A stretch of 64,000 bases of DNA from Heterostelium multicystogenum. Lineage: Eukaryota > Evosea > Eumycetozoa > Acytosteliales > Acytosteliaceae. Positions 35,139-46,300 of the stretch are shown piece after piece; the stretch's first letter is position 1; the number at the start of each line of letters is the position of its first letter. Under the pieces are notes generated by a model, which was given only the letters and a program-made list of their open reading frames with translations, was not told the origin of the DNA and made no database searches. The translations under genes were made by a program, and so were the position numbers. The stretch is taken from positions 51,097 to 115,096 of the forward strand of contig RCNN01000048.1 in the NCBI GenBank assembly GCA_003667245.1, in the 5' to 3' direction.

Positions 35139-36624
35139 ATTGTTAATTATGTGGCCATTGTTATTTTGCTGTTGTTGTTGATACGGAGGTTGAAATTGGG
35201 TGCTGTTGTTAGTCTGTTGATGTTGTTCATGTTTAAGTTTCTTCAAATTCGATTGTTCAGATAATTGTTCGTTTTGTCTCTTCTTTTTATCAGGCTCACC
35301 ACGATACCACCTTGATGCTTCGTCTACTTCTTTTTGTGAAACATCAATGCTCGTCAGAGCCCTGCTTAAATCCTGAACAAATGGTGAAACCAGTGTATTC
35401 TTTAATCTGTCATTGTGTTAGTAACAGGTATATTGATGCAACCAAGCATTCCACTTAATTGCTCTTGCCAATGGGCAAATCTGAATCATAATTGATTTGG
35501 AATACTTACTTTAAAATAGATAGGAAACAAGTCTTTATGGTATGTTTGATGCTCTCGTTTTGAATAGTATTGAACTTGGGGAGGTACTGCGTGCATTGGC
35601 ACAGCTGCGGCAGAATCTGATTGATCAAAGACAGACGCTGCTTACATATCGAAGTTAAGCTAGTAATCAATATCATGATATTTGTGCTAGTCCTTCGCAA
35701 AAAGCAAAAAGTTAGATTGGCTGACATTCGCGCGCCTACTCTCTCAGTGTATGATGATACTTACATTGAATTCAAAGATACAATATGATCCAATAGTGTA
35801 TTAAGATAGGTTGTACAATCTTTCTGAAGTTGTGTTCGGTTGAGATAGTTGTGTGTAGGTGGGACACGATCCAATGAAAACTCTTCATCTGAGCGATATC
35901 GCCGCTGCACAACAGTGCTGCTACTTGTTCCACTATTGGCCTGTGCAGCATCGTTACTCATTGAGCAGCAAAGGGTCAATATCTCCAATAGCTTCAACGA
36001 GTTTGCCATTGTCGAATCACTCATCGCCAGATTACTACAGCTTGAATCCAATATATATCTCTTTATCTCATTGATGCATTCCACACTTCACCAGCATCAT
36101 TACTTTGGCTCATTAACCTAAAGATTTGTTACAACAGCTGAGGTTAATAGCATGATCGGTACAGAATTAGAGATGACTTTAACTTGTTATAAACAACATA
36201 CGTGTATGATAGTAAAGATCTAACTAAATTTGTAAAAGCACAGAATGGTTCGTTTGGTCACTTGATGTGATTGACCAAGTAGATACATCAATATATCTTT
36301 ACTTTTTATAATGACTAGTCATTGGCGCAGGAGATGAATTCAGTTAGTTAGCGCCTACGACCGACGCATCAAGTAGTGCGTGAACTTACATTGTGGTTTC
36401 GCCTTGCAGACAGTCTCGATGAATCCAATGATCTGCTTCTTGACTGGCACAGTGCTATCCAACGCGAACTGAATCAAGCTTGGAAAGTACTCATTCAACA
36501 AAGAGACATCACGGTGAAACATCAACTCGAATGCACTAGCCAGCAGATCGATTTTCTCAGCATCACTGGCAATCGATGCACCATTGAGTAATGTGGTAAC
36601 ATCCACATCATTGCTATTTGACAT
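32435..36624 (-). CDS. sympk: Symplekin, scaffold of the pre-mRNA 3'-end cleavage/polyadenylation machinery
   Basis: HEAT-repeat scaffold (Pta1 in yeast) linking CPSF, CstF and the Ssu72 phosphatase. Exons: complement of 36390-36624, 36202-36296, 35765-36117, 35510-35686, and 35406 down to 32435. The N-terminal HEAT region starts VTTLLNGASIASDAEKIDLL and includes GFIETVCKAKP and ILMYLLGQSHQVTKRTIL. The Ssu72-side loop FSLDRVPPTHNYL is conserved. A Gln/Asn-rich linker near 35100-35230 separates the N part from the conserved C-terminal block (VTIQQLIVQPTLPKTLMRTM, LVAKQIWQDSQLWKGFLLC). The 607-residue C-terminal frame at 32435-34258 is open; breaks lie near 36215, 36070, 34890 and 34260. Tpr lies 278 bp downstream on the same strand. 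Confidence 0.9.
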
Positions 36625-37869
36625 GATTCCACCCTGCTGCTGTCTATTGATTGTGTGTTGGGCAATATATCAATATCTATCTATCTATCTTTTATCTATA
36701 AACAGAAACACAAACAAAAACAATGATAAATAATTTAATAATCATGAAACACAATTAAAAATTGAAAAACCAAAAGTTAGGGTGAAGTCATTCACTGAGT
36801 GAAAAAACAACAATAACAACAAAACGACTCTATTTCATCCTATCTTCAATCCATGTAATTGCTCAAACTCAACAACATCTAAAGAACTAATACAATTAGA
36901 ATCTGTATCTTATTATCATACATCATTCTTAGGAATAACAAATTTGATCTAATTTAATAAATAACTATAAATTATCTCAATTCAAATAAATATAAAATAT
37001 TGATAAGTAAAGCAAATGGATAATTATAATCATAGACTAATCTGATAATTATTAGATTAGTAAGTGTTGTTATTATCATTTTAAATTAAATGAAATAATA
37101 ATAATAACATCAAGTTTTGCACCGCGTTTTAATAATAAGCAATAAGAACTGAAAAACACGACTATTTTCAAAATTGGATTGCGCTTTTTAAAACCATTTG
37201 GTGTGAACTTTTTTTTTTGGTTGTTTTTTTTCAAATTTTTGTTGTTATGAGATGAGATTTTTTTTTAATTTTGTTTTTTTTAATTTTTTTTTGAACACAC
37301 TATTTTTTTTTCAAAAGTTTGGGTGCCTCAACATTTTATTATTATTATTTATTATTTTTATCAAGATAATTATATTATAACATCATTGTCATCATTGTAA
37401 TCAATAATAACTATTTAGAAAACAACAACTTTCTTTATACTTATTAATTTGTGTGTGACTTGCCTGGTTTGAGTAGTATAATAATACAAATCACAACTTC
37501 CTTGATAAGAAAATATTGCAAAACATATATAAAAAAACAAAACAAACCCTACAAGTAACAACAACAACATACATAAAAACAACAATAACAATAACAACAA
37601 CACAACAACAGCAATAATAATTGACCCATATTGTGTGTGTTAGATATTTTATTATACTTTATTAAGAAATTGAATATTTAGTCAAAAATATATATTTACA
37701 CTTAAAAGTATATATTATTATTATTATTATATAGATTAGATTGATATAAATAATAGATAAGATTATATTTATTAGAAGTACAGTAAAATTACCAAATAGG
37801 AAAGCAGAGACAGAAAAAAGGTGAGAGAGTGACACACTAGTAGTAGTAATAATAATAATAATAATAATA
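36625..37869. other. Divergent intergenic region between symplekin and PP2C
   Basis: About 1.2 kb, with TATC repeats near 36672-36705, dense poly-T runs at 37205-37310 (several T6-T9 blocks), and mixed TAG/TAA triplets at 37839-37869 ending at the PP2C start codon. Such T-rich tracts are typical of dictyostelid promoters. No gene was seen. Confidence 0.65.
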
Positions 37870-39341
37870 ATGAGTTCAAACATCGATAATATCAAAGAGG
37901 AAACCATGTCGGACAACAACGTTGAGACTGTAAATACAACAACCACCACTGAAAACAAGAACATAGACAATACAGATGCCCACAAGTTAGAGGTCTCCAT
38001 TGACAGTAATAAACCAACCACCACCAGCGAAAGATGACTCCAACAACAGCAACACCAATGATATAAAGGACAGCAACAGTCCCATTATTACAGACGAAAA
38101 TACAGCATCACCCCCAACAGACACAAACAGCAACACCGGCGACCAGCAATACCCATCGACTCCTCTTGCCGATCCATCATTGAACAGCAGTACAAATGCT
38201 GCCACCAACACGCCACCAACCAATCAAAGTTCACCTCTGTCAAGGACATCGGTATATCCTTCGAGAAGAACCCACGTTTTAGAAGAACAATGGAAGACGA
38301 ACACGTTTATAATCGATTCATTTGGTGGTGACCCACAGCAAGGTTACTATGCAATTTACGATGGTCATGGTGGAAGAGGTGCCGTCGACTTTACCGCCAA
38401 AACACTTCACTTGGTAAGTTATGCAACTCTAGTTTGCTCTTGGTACTGTGATCATCTGCTGGACATTGATTAACGGTTTTGTATTTTTGTATTGTTTATC
38501 TTATTTTTTTTCTCATTATCTCTCCTGTTGTCCATTCTAATCGACTCATTCTAGAACTTGTTGGAAGAGTTGAACAAAGATCCAAATGGAGATGTATTGG
38601 AAAAAATTGAAAAGCAGTTACTTAGCCACAGACACCCAAATGGGTGCTTTACCAAATTAATTTTAGTGGAACCACCACAATCTCTGCTTTGGTCAGATAC
38701 AATGAGAAGGGAGAGAGATACCTCTATATCGCTAATGCTGGTGATGCTCGTGCAGTCATTTGGTAAGTAAACTACTCTTTGGACAACTCTTTAATATACT
38801 AATGTAGCGTTTGTCGTGAATAGCCGTAATGGTGTAGCTGAGAGATTGTCATATGATCACAAAGGTTCAGACCCAGAGGAAGTAAAAACGTATTTCAGAT
38901 ATTGGTGGATTTGTTGTTAATAGTCGTGTAAATGGTATTCTTGCAGTAACTCGTTCACTCGGTGATCACTCGATGAAGGAATATGTCGTTGGTGACCCAT
39001 ACAAACGTTCCCTTCTTTTAGATTCATCTTGTACACACTTGATTCTTGCATGTGATGGTGTAAGTTTATTATACAATCTACCAATCAATCCAATCAAGTC
39101 AATGATATTAATCAAATTCAATTTAGCTCTGGGATGTTGTCTCCGACCAAGATGCAGTCGACATTATTTTGTCAGTTTTGTCTGATTCAGATACAAAGAG
39201 CGATTCACCAAAGAGCGATGCACAAAGAATGAGTGACAAGCTTCTCTCAATTGCATTGAGAAAAGGTAGCACGACAATATTAGTATTATGGTTTATAATC
39301 TTGTAAGAATTCCAAACATATCTAACTTGCTCGTAAATTAG
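37870..39341 (+). CDS. PP2C-family (PPM) Ser/Thr protein phosphatase
   Basis: Metal-dependent phosphatase. I chose ATG at 37870, after a TAA-repeat tract; a low-complexity Asn/Thr/Ser N-tail of about 120 residues precedes the domain. Recognisable PPM motifs, in different frames because of one-base errors, are RRTMEDEHVYNRF, YAIYDGHGGRGAVDF (metal-binding Asp), SGTTTISALVRYN, IANAGDARAV, LSYDHKGSDPEE, GILAVTRSLGDHSMK, LILACDGLWDVVSDQDAVDI (metal Asp) and the closing DNISIMVYNL. Introns lie at about 38414-38554, 38764-38822 and 39061-39127. AAAAA near 38886 needs one A fewer. No upstream targeting signal is evident. It could end at 39341 or splice to a short exon at 39559-39638. Confidence 0.85.
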
Positions 39342-40096
39342 TTCAAAATGATCATTTAAAACTCCAAAAAACAACAATAACAAAAAAGAAATAAACAAAA
39401 AGATGATATTGTAATTTAAATAACCTAATTAGGTTACTACACAATTTCATTTTAGGTATTTATAAATAGATGAAACAAAATCTCTTTGTTTTTTTTTAAA
39501 AGAATTTTGTAAAAAGAAACAAACTAAAAGTAACATTATAAATTTATTTTTTCAAAAGATAAACCAACACCAATTGTAATTGGCCCAATAACTCAACAAC
39601 AAAGAAATACACAACAACCAAAGTCTAATTATTATTAATTGAACAAGAATAGTTATTTCTTCTTATCTAAATAGAAACGCGAGGTTGATTTCAAAGAGTA
39701 TATTGAAATTATCAGCCTTTCTATATCAAAACAAGATTTACTTGTGATTGGTTAAATCCAACTAGTTCTTTAAATTACGGTCAACGCTTTAAGAGCATAG
39801 ATTCAAATTGTAAGACATTAGTGTTTCTATGGTGGCTTGGTAGATGTGCTTTCGAAAATTTAAGAAATTCAGTCCTAATGAAGACTTTTGTCTATGTACT
39901 TGAACAGTTGGTACTTAATATGTTGATTTTGAAGAAGCATCATTGATTATTGTCACTCTTTGTATATCTTACTGTATTATATTTAAATGAAATAAATGTA
40001 CTTAAGTGTAACTAATATATATATTCGCTGGATTTACTTTTGTATCCAAATGGTTGTTTATTAATTACTTTCTAATATTTGTTGATTTGTTTGTTT
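39342..40096. other. Intergenic region with one candidate terminal exon
   Basis: Most of this stretch is AT-rich and featureless, including poly-T near 39490. The interval 39559-39638 is preceded by a good acceptor (pyrimidine tract, then CAAAAG) and has an open, compositionally coding-like frame, KPTPIVIGPITQQQ, ending at TAA. It may be an alternative last exon of the PP2C gene or chance. Confidence 0.4.
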
Positions 40097-41674
40097 TTAT
40101 TTATGATTTCCATATTTGAGGGAATGGATTGTTTGGACTGAGATAAGACCTACTTTATGGCATACGTAACCTTTGATGTATCCATTGTAAATGAGGTTCG
40201 AGATAATGCACTCTGCCTCATCGATGTCAACTGTATCGTTTTCAGCCCATTTCAAAGCAATCACAAAGTTTTGAATTGGTAACACGTGAATTATTATTTA
40301 AAAAGATATCTGTTCAGTTTGATTTGATTCAATACGTTAGTATCCCATTGACATAGATGATGATGATTGGAATCATCTATTTTTTTAGTTGTTCTTACAT
40401 TTTCTTGAATAGATTTCTATATACAATATTCTTGAGCTTCTCAAGAATCAAATAGATTCCCTTTTGAATGAAATAGTTTTGGTTTGAAGATAGACATTGA
40501 TTGAATTGCTTGATGTTTTCCTGACTTCATTGCCTCTACTATACCAATGAATTGATTCAATCCATACTGAACGAGCAGCTCCTTCTTTGGGAATCTACAA
40601 AGTGACAGTTGCATAGGAATTAAATATAATAATATTCAATCTGATGTGAATTGTAGGATCCGATCATGGTAGATGAGAGGTTAGTAAGTTGATCCGTTCA
40701 ATGATTGAGTCGACGTGTTGTGGTTACCTTTTATTCTTGGCACCTGCACCGGTGCTTGGGCATTTGTTGAAGGAGAACAGCAGATCTTGTTGTGCCTTTT
40801 GTGTGTTACCGTCGAAGGCTGCGAGACGACCCACAAAGAATCGGTAGGTAACCAGCTGGTTGAGTGGATATGTATCTAATGCAGGGTAGAGTGGACTTTC
40901 CATTGCCTTAATAACGTTTCTTACACAGTTTGAGATTGTTTAGTTTAAAGTAGATGTGAAACATCTGGTTGACTATGCCCATGGCAGCCTTCTTCTTTGA
41001 CTGTGTCAAGTCTGTTGTACGATCGGTACTCGAAGCCTGGAAGCATCTATTGAGAATTCTAGAGGCCCTCTTCATAGTAATCGGCCTTCTTCTCACTGGT
41101 ATCGGCAATATTTGCTAGCTTCGCCATCATTCTAATATCATATGTAAACTTCCACATTGCCTGTGACGACCACACCTCAAACACCTTCAAAAAAGCACTA
41201 TTATCATTGACACACGATCATCAATCGGGTTAATATTATAATCAATCGGAACTAAAGATGTATATATCAATTTATATATATATATATACTTACGTTATCG
41301 ATTCTGAAAGATAGTTGAATGCATCATCATAGTTTGAATTGAAAATTGATGTTTATAGCAACGTAGACGTGAGACTACCATATCGCAGTAGGATTCTCTG
41401 TGTTGCTCATTGGTGCCATATGGGTGTACCTTAATTATACACGAAAGTCTCCAAGTCTGTAACATTCTTTACCAGCTGATCTATGCTTTTCAACTGTTGA
41501 CACTTTGTATTGTACTTTGATTCCTGCGACTTGTTTGTAAAGCTCTGCTTCTGCTCTTTTGTGGATTGTAACAGCGATAAGTTCACTGAGCGATACCAAC
41601 TCAGCAAAAGCCTTTCCATTTTCTTTAGTGACACAGTCATTGATTTGATGAAGATATGAATTTAGTTCTGCCAT
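40097..41674 (-). CDS. pcid2: PCID2/Thp1-like PCI-domain protein (TREX-2 mRNA export complex)
   Basis: PCI-domain subunit that, with GANP/Sac3 and ENY2, couples transcription to mRNA export. The start is ATG at 41674 with an open N-terminal frame (LNSYLHQINDCVTKENGKAF, AELVSLSELIAV). Fragments in family order follow: WKFTYDIRMMAKLANIADTS, RILNRCFQASSTDRTTDL, SKKKAAMGIVNQMFHIYFKL (NNLKLCK follows), NQLVTYRFFVGRLAAFDGN, FPKKELLVQYGLNQF and the winged-helix end FVIALKWAENDTVDIDEAEC with IISNLIYNGYIKGYVCHK. Exons are short with introns around 41180-41300 (TA-rich), 40600-40730 and 40290-40400; exact joins are uncertain because of frame breaks. A shift near 40140 may extend the true C-terminus slightly beyond 40097. 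Confidence 0.85.
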
Positions 41675-42017
41675 AATTTAGTATGATGATTTAATACTTT
41701 GATCCTACCAATCTCTACGAATCCAATCAAACTATATCCTATCTTATCAAATCTAACTATACTATACAATACAATACTATACTAGAAAGATGACTCGCAA
41801 AAAGATCAGTCAGTTACTAATTTAGTTAGTGTTCAATCAAAGTTTTTCACAGTGAATGACTTAACACACAATTTTAATTAAGTAGAATCGTTTTCAATTG
41901 TTTGAATTTCATTTATTTAATTTTGGTTGTTGTTCATATTCATATTCATATTCATTAACATATACATATACAGATACTTATATAATTGTAGAGTTAGTAG
42001 AAGGAGCACCTACCATC
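41675..42017. other. Divergent promoter region between PCID2 and the RRM gene
   Basis: AT-rich. It includes three tandem CATATT units at about 41936-41954, followed by TATACA units, just upstream of the RRM-protein ATG. No gene was seen. Confidence 0.6.
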
Positions 42018-42537
42018 ATGGCAGCAACAACACAAAAGAAAACATTGTATGTAGGAGGTTTGGACGACAATGTTACCGTTGATACTTTAAGAGGTGCATT
42101 CATCCCGTTTGGTGAAATAAAAGATATTTCATTACCACTAGATTACAAAACACGTATGTATCACGACGCCACACAAATCTAATACCATTTATGCTTATTA
42201 ATACCAATATATATATAAATCTAGAGAAGCACAAAGGATATTGTTTTTATAGAATTTGAATCGAGAGAAGATGCCTTAGATGCAGTTGATAATATGCATG
42301 ATAGTGAGATTTTTGGTAGAACCATCAATTGTACAATAGCTAAACAGTCAACGGTAGACAAGAACAAATCAAGTAAGTTAAGCATTCATCTCCATCTCAA
42401 ACTTTTACATTAATACTTTTTTTAACTCAACCCTAGTTTGGAGTACTGAGAATTATGCTTCATTACAAGCACTGCAAGAACAAGAACAAGAAAAAGAAAC
42501 ACACAAAGAATTCATTCAAGAGAAGCTGCAGCAATAG
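42018..42537 (+). CDS. Small single-RRM protein related to the RRM of cyclophilin E (PPIE/Cyp33)
   Basis: Exons are 42018-42153, 42225-42372 and 42437-42537, about 128 residues. RNP2 is TLYVGGL; then comes LRGAFIPFGEIKDISLPLDY, which is close to PPIE; RNP1 is KGYCFIEFES once the T5 near 42245-42249 is reduced to T4. The closing DNMHDSEIFGRTINCTIAK and the short motif IWSTENY also match PPIE, where the Trp motif follows the RRM. Here the protein stops after a Gln/Glu-rich helix (EFIQEKLQQ) and has no cyclophilin domain, so it is an RRM-only relative, probably nuclear and acting in splicing. The final exon fits well and ends at TAG 42535-42537. Confidence 0.82.
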
Positions 42538-43351
42538 TAGACCCTGAGCCACTACCGCTATCACTCAACTTAGCAGTAGTAGTAGTAGTATTAGTAGTCG
42601 TAATATTATTAATATTATTCAGTAGTATTGTTTCGAAATGAAGATATGATGTAGGCATTGAGTTAACTTTATATAATCTATCAACGTCCTCCATTCACGT
42701 TCAGCTTTATTATAGATTATGATACGAACCAATCGTTTTGATCTCAGTACATTTTATTAAAGATACTTACTTCCCAAAGAAAGATAAAAGTATAGATTTG
42801 TTAGAACAGATTCTATAGTGTGCATAATACATTATTATTAATTATTTGGTCTATCTCTCTCCCCCCTCAATACGCATTACAATTGCTAACCACATCAATA
42901 ATTTAATTAATATTCATTCTTTAAAATAGTTGCGGTATTTACATTACCTACCAAAATGCTTCAATTTGTTTGTTATCGCACTGGTTTGTTGTTGTACGAT
43001 TTATCTTTTCAACAGTAATATTTAATTGTTTTGTTTGGTGTACTCCCCACAACAAACTGTCAGATCCAATTTCTTATCACGCCAACCAAACTGGAGTATT
43101 TAATCTATATTAAATGTCTGAATATGCCATCTTCAATATTTAGCTTTTTAATATCTTTAATTAATTTTGTTGGGCTTATTTGTTTGACCAATAAGTAATT
43201 AGTTTCTTTTTGCAGACTTTGGCGAACAAAACCCAATAATTTATAGTTCATTACTATAAAAATCTAAAGACAAAGTTTAAATACCGAACCAAAAAGAAAA
43301 CATTTTACAATCAATCAAATCATCATCATCATTATCCAATTTAACTCTAAA
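42538..43351. other. Intergenic region upstream of the polyketide synthase
   Basis: About 0.8 kb with AGT/ATT triplet repeats at 42569-42610, a CTCTCTCTCCCCCC tract near 42851-42868, and several short T runs. No gene was seen; it presumably holds the PKS promoter. Confidence 0.6.
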
Positions 43352-46300
43352 ATGATGAAAAAGATAACCTTATTGCTGTTGTTGGCATTGGACTTCGTTT
43401 TCCAGGAAATCTGAAATCTCCCCAAGAATTCTGGAGGCTCTTGAAAATTCATTTGATGGAATCGTAAAAGTGCCTCCTGATCGTTGGTCACAGTCTTATC
43501 GTGACCACAAGTTTGATCACCAATATGAACGCAGGAATGTTGGATCTAGATGAGTGGAAGAAGTTGACCCGCTCTTCTTTGAGATTTCTCCCAAGGACGC
43601 CAACTCTATTGATCCCCAGGAGAGAATGTTGCTTACTGTTGCGTATGAAGCAATGGAAAGACGCACAGATTCCATCATCTTCACTTCGTGGATCTAATAC
43701 AGGTGTCTTTGTTGGTGTTTCCATTGTTGAGTATTCCGGAATGCAGTTTGGATACTCTGCACTCGACAGTAGACCTAAGATTCTAAGTGATCAATTAACC
43801 CATTCCCTATTGGCAAATCGTATCTCCTATTGCTATGATTTAAGAGGTCCATCGATGTGTATTGATACGGCATGCTCTGCATCATTGACCTCTCTAGATA
43901 TTGCAATGAAATATATAGAAGAAGGTCAGTGTGATACTGCATTTGTTTGTGGAATCAATGCACTTTTAGACCCCAAAACAACTATATTGTTTAGTGATCT
44001 GGGAGTTCTGGGGGATCATTGCCGTCCATTTGACGCCAATGCAAGTGGATTTGTCAGAAGTGAGGGATGCGGAGTAGTTGTAATAAAAAGGCTTTCCGAT
44101 GCACAGCGAGATGGAAACCGTATCTATTCTGTTATAAAAGGAAGAGGAGTCAATGGTGACGGTCATTGTAATAAAGACACTATTTCAACACCATCCAGTA
44201 TTACTCAGTCGGAAAACATTAAGTATACCCTCAAAAGCTCAAACGTGGACCCATCTGATATTTACTATGTTGAAGCTCACTCTACTGGAACTGTAGTTGG
44301 AGATCCCATTGAAGTTAGTTCCTTGATAGATGTCTTTTCTAAAAACCACTCTCCAGAAAGGCCATTAAAGATTGGTTCTGTTAAATCCAACATTGGACAT
44401 CTAGAAGGTGGTGCTGGAATAGTATCACTTATCAAGGTCTCTTTGATGTTAAAAAACAGAAAACTTGTTCCAACAACCAAGATTACCAACCTAAATCCAA
44501 AGATTCCTTGGAAGGAAAGTAATATCCAGGTAATTACAAAAACAGAAGATTTGCCAAATGACAGAGCCATCCTCATGGGAATCAACTCTTTTGGTATTGG
44601 TGGATCCAATAGTTATGCAATACTTCAGGATTATATCCAAGATAGTAGTAATAACGAGTATGTATAGAACATGATTTCAAAGTATAATGCTCAAACAATA
44701 TTAATATATTTAAAAGAACTGAACTTCAAGATGATAATGAAAGACATTTCCTTATTCCTATAAGTGGTAATTCTGCTGTTTCAAATGAGAGATATATAGA
44801 GTCAATCATGGAATATCAAAGCAGAGTCTCACTAAAAGAATTTGCATTGTGTCAGTCATTGACAAAGGCCTCGCATTCTGTAAGGAAGGTTATCATTGCT
44901 GACTCTTGGGATAGTTTTAACTCACAGATTAATGTTCTCAATGGTGAGATTCTTGGAAAGGGCACTGATGGAAAGAAATGTATATTCGCATTCTGTGGAC
45001 AAGGACCTCAATGGAGCAATATGGGAATGATTCTCTACCAGAGAGAGCCATTATATAAATTGATTGTGGATGATTTAGACTCATCTCTTCAAAAACAAAT
45101 GGGCTTTAGTATTATGGATACTTTAAAAAATATGACAAGCACATCAAGTGACATTCACAAACCTATAATAGCCCAGCCAGCTATATTTTTGTTCCAAGTA
45201 GGTCTATTTGAATTATTTAAATTCTATGGAGTGACCCCATCAATTGTTTTGGGACACAGGTAAGATATATTAATACCATTATGACTTTTAAATAGAGTAT
45301 TGTATTAATTTTGTATTAGCTTTGGAGATATAACATGTGCATATATTTCTGGTAGTGTAACCTTAGAGGAGGCCATTAAAATAGTTAGTTTAAGAGCAAC
45401 TTACCAAAATGAAACAATTGGTAGTGGAAGAATGTTAGTTGTTGGACTTAGTTCTGCAAAATATCTATCCAGATACCAACCAAATTTCCCAAGTTTGGAA
45501 ATTGCTTGCTTTAACTCGCCCCATTCAATAGTTATAGCTGGCAAAGATAATGATCTCAATGAGTTGATAAAAGCCTTAAAATCAGATGATGTCTTCAATA
45601 CCTTTTTACGTACACCATGTTCATTCCATTCATCAAGTCAAGATATAATCAAAGACAAAGTCCTAGAAGGTGGAAAATTTATATCATCAAGAAAACCAAT
45701 TATTCCATGGTATTCCACTGTGACTGGTGAACTGAAAGAAACTCCTTTGGATGCAGAGTATTTATTTAGCAATCTTAGAAATCCTGTATATTTTCAGAAA
45801 GCATTAGAGTCTATCTCAAGAGATTTAGGCAATGATTTGAGTAATCATGTATTCCTTGAAATATCGCCACATCCAACGCTGTTAGGTTTAATCTCTCAGA
45901 CACTTCCTTCATCCAAAGTAATAGCACCTATTCAGAGAAACAAGAATGAGCAAATGTTTTTTCAAATCTTCTTTGGGATCCTTATATTGCAATGGAGTTA
46001 ATGTGAATTTCCGCTCACAGTTTACTAATCTGGAAATAACCAATACCAAATGGAGAGAATCCATTTCTATTCTTCCAAGATATCAGTGGGATTTCGGTCT
46101 TTATTGGAGTGAATCCAAAAGAAATAATTCAGCAAGATTAGTTGGACCACCAACAACTATTCTTGGTCAAAGATCGGTTTTCCATGGAAATGAATAGTAC
46201 CAAGCAGAGATTGATATTACTAGAAAACCTTTTGAATATATGGAAGATCACAAGTTCATTGATAAAACTGTCTTACCTGGTGCTGCTTTTGTAGAAGCCA

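Noticed and set aside
42512..42694. Minus-strand 60-residue ORF overlapping the RRM gene end
   Set aside because: Encodes Thr/Asn/Ile low-complexity sequence from triplet repeats and overlaps a well-supported exon.
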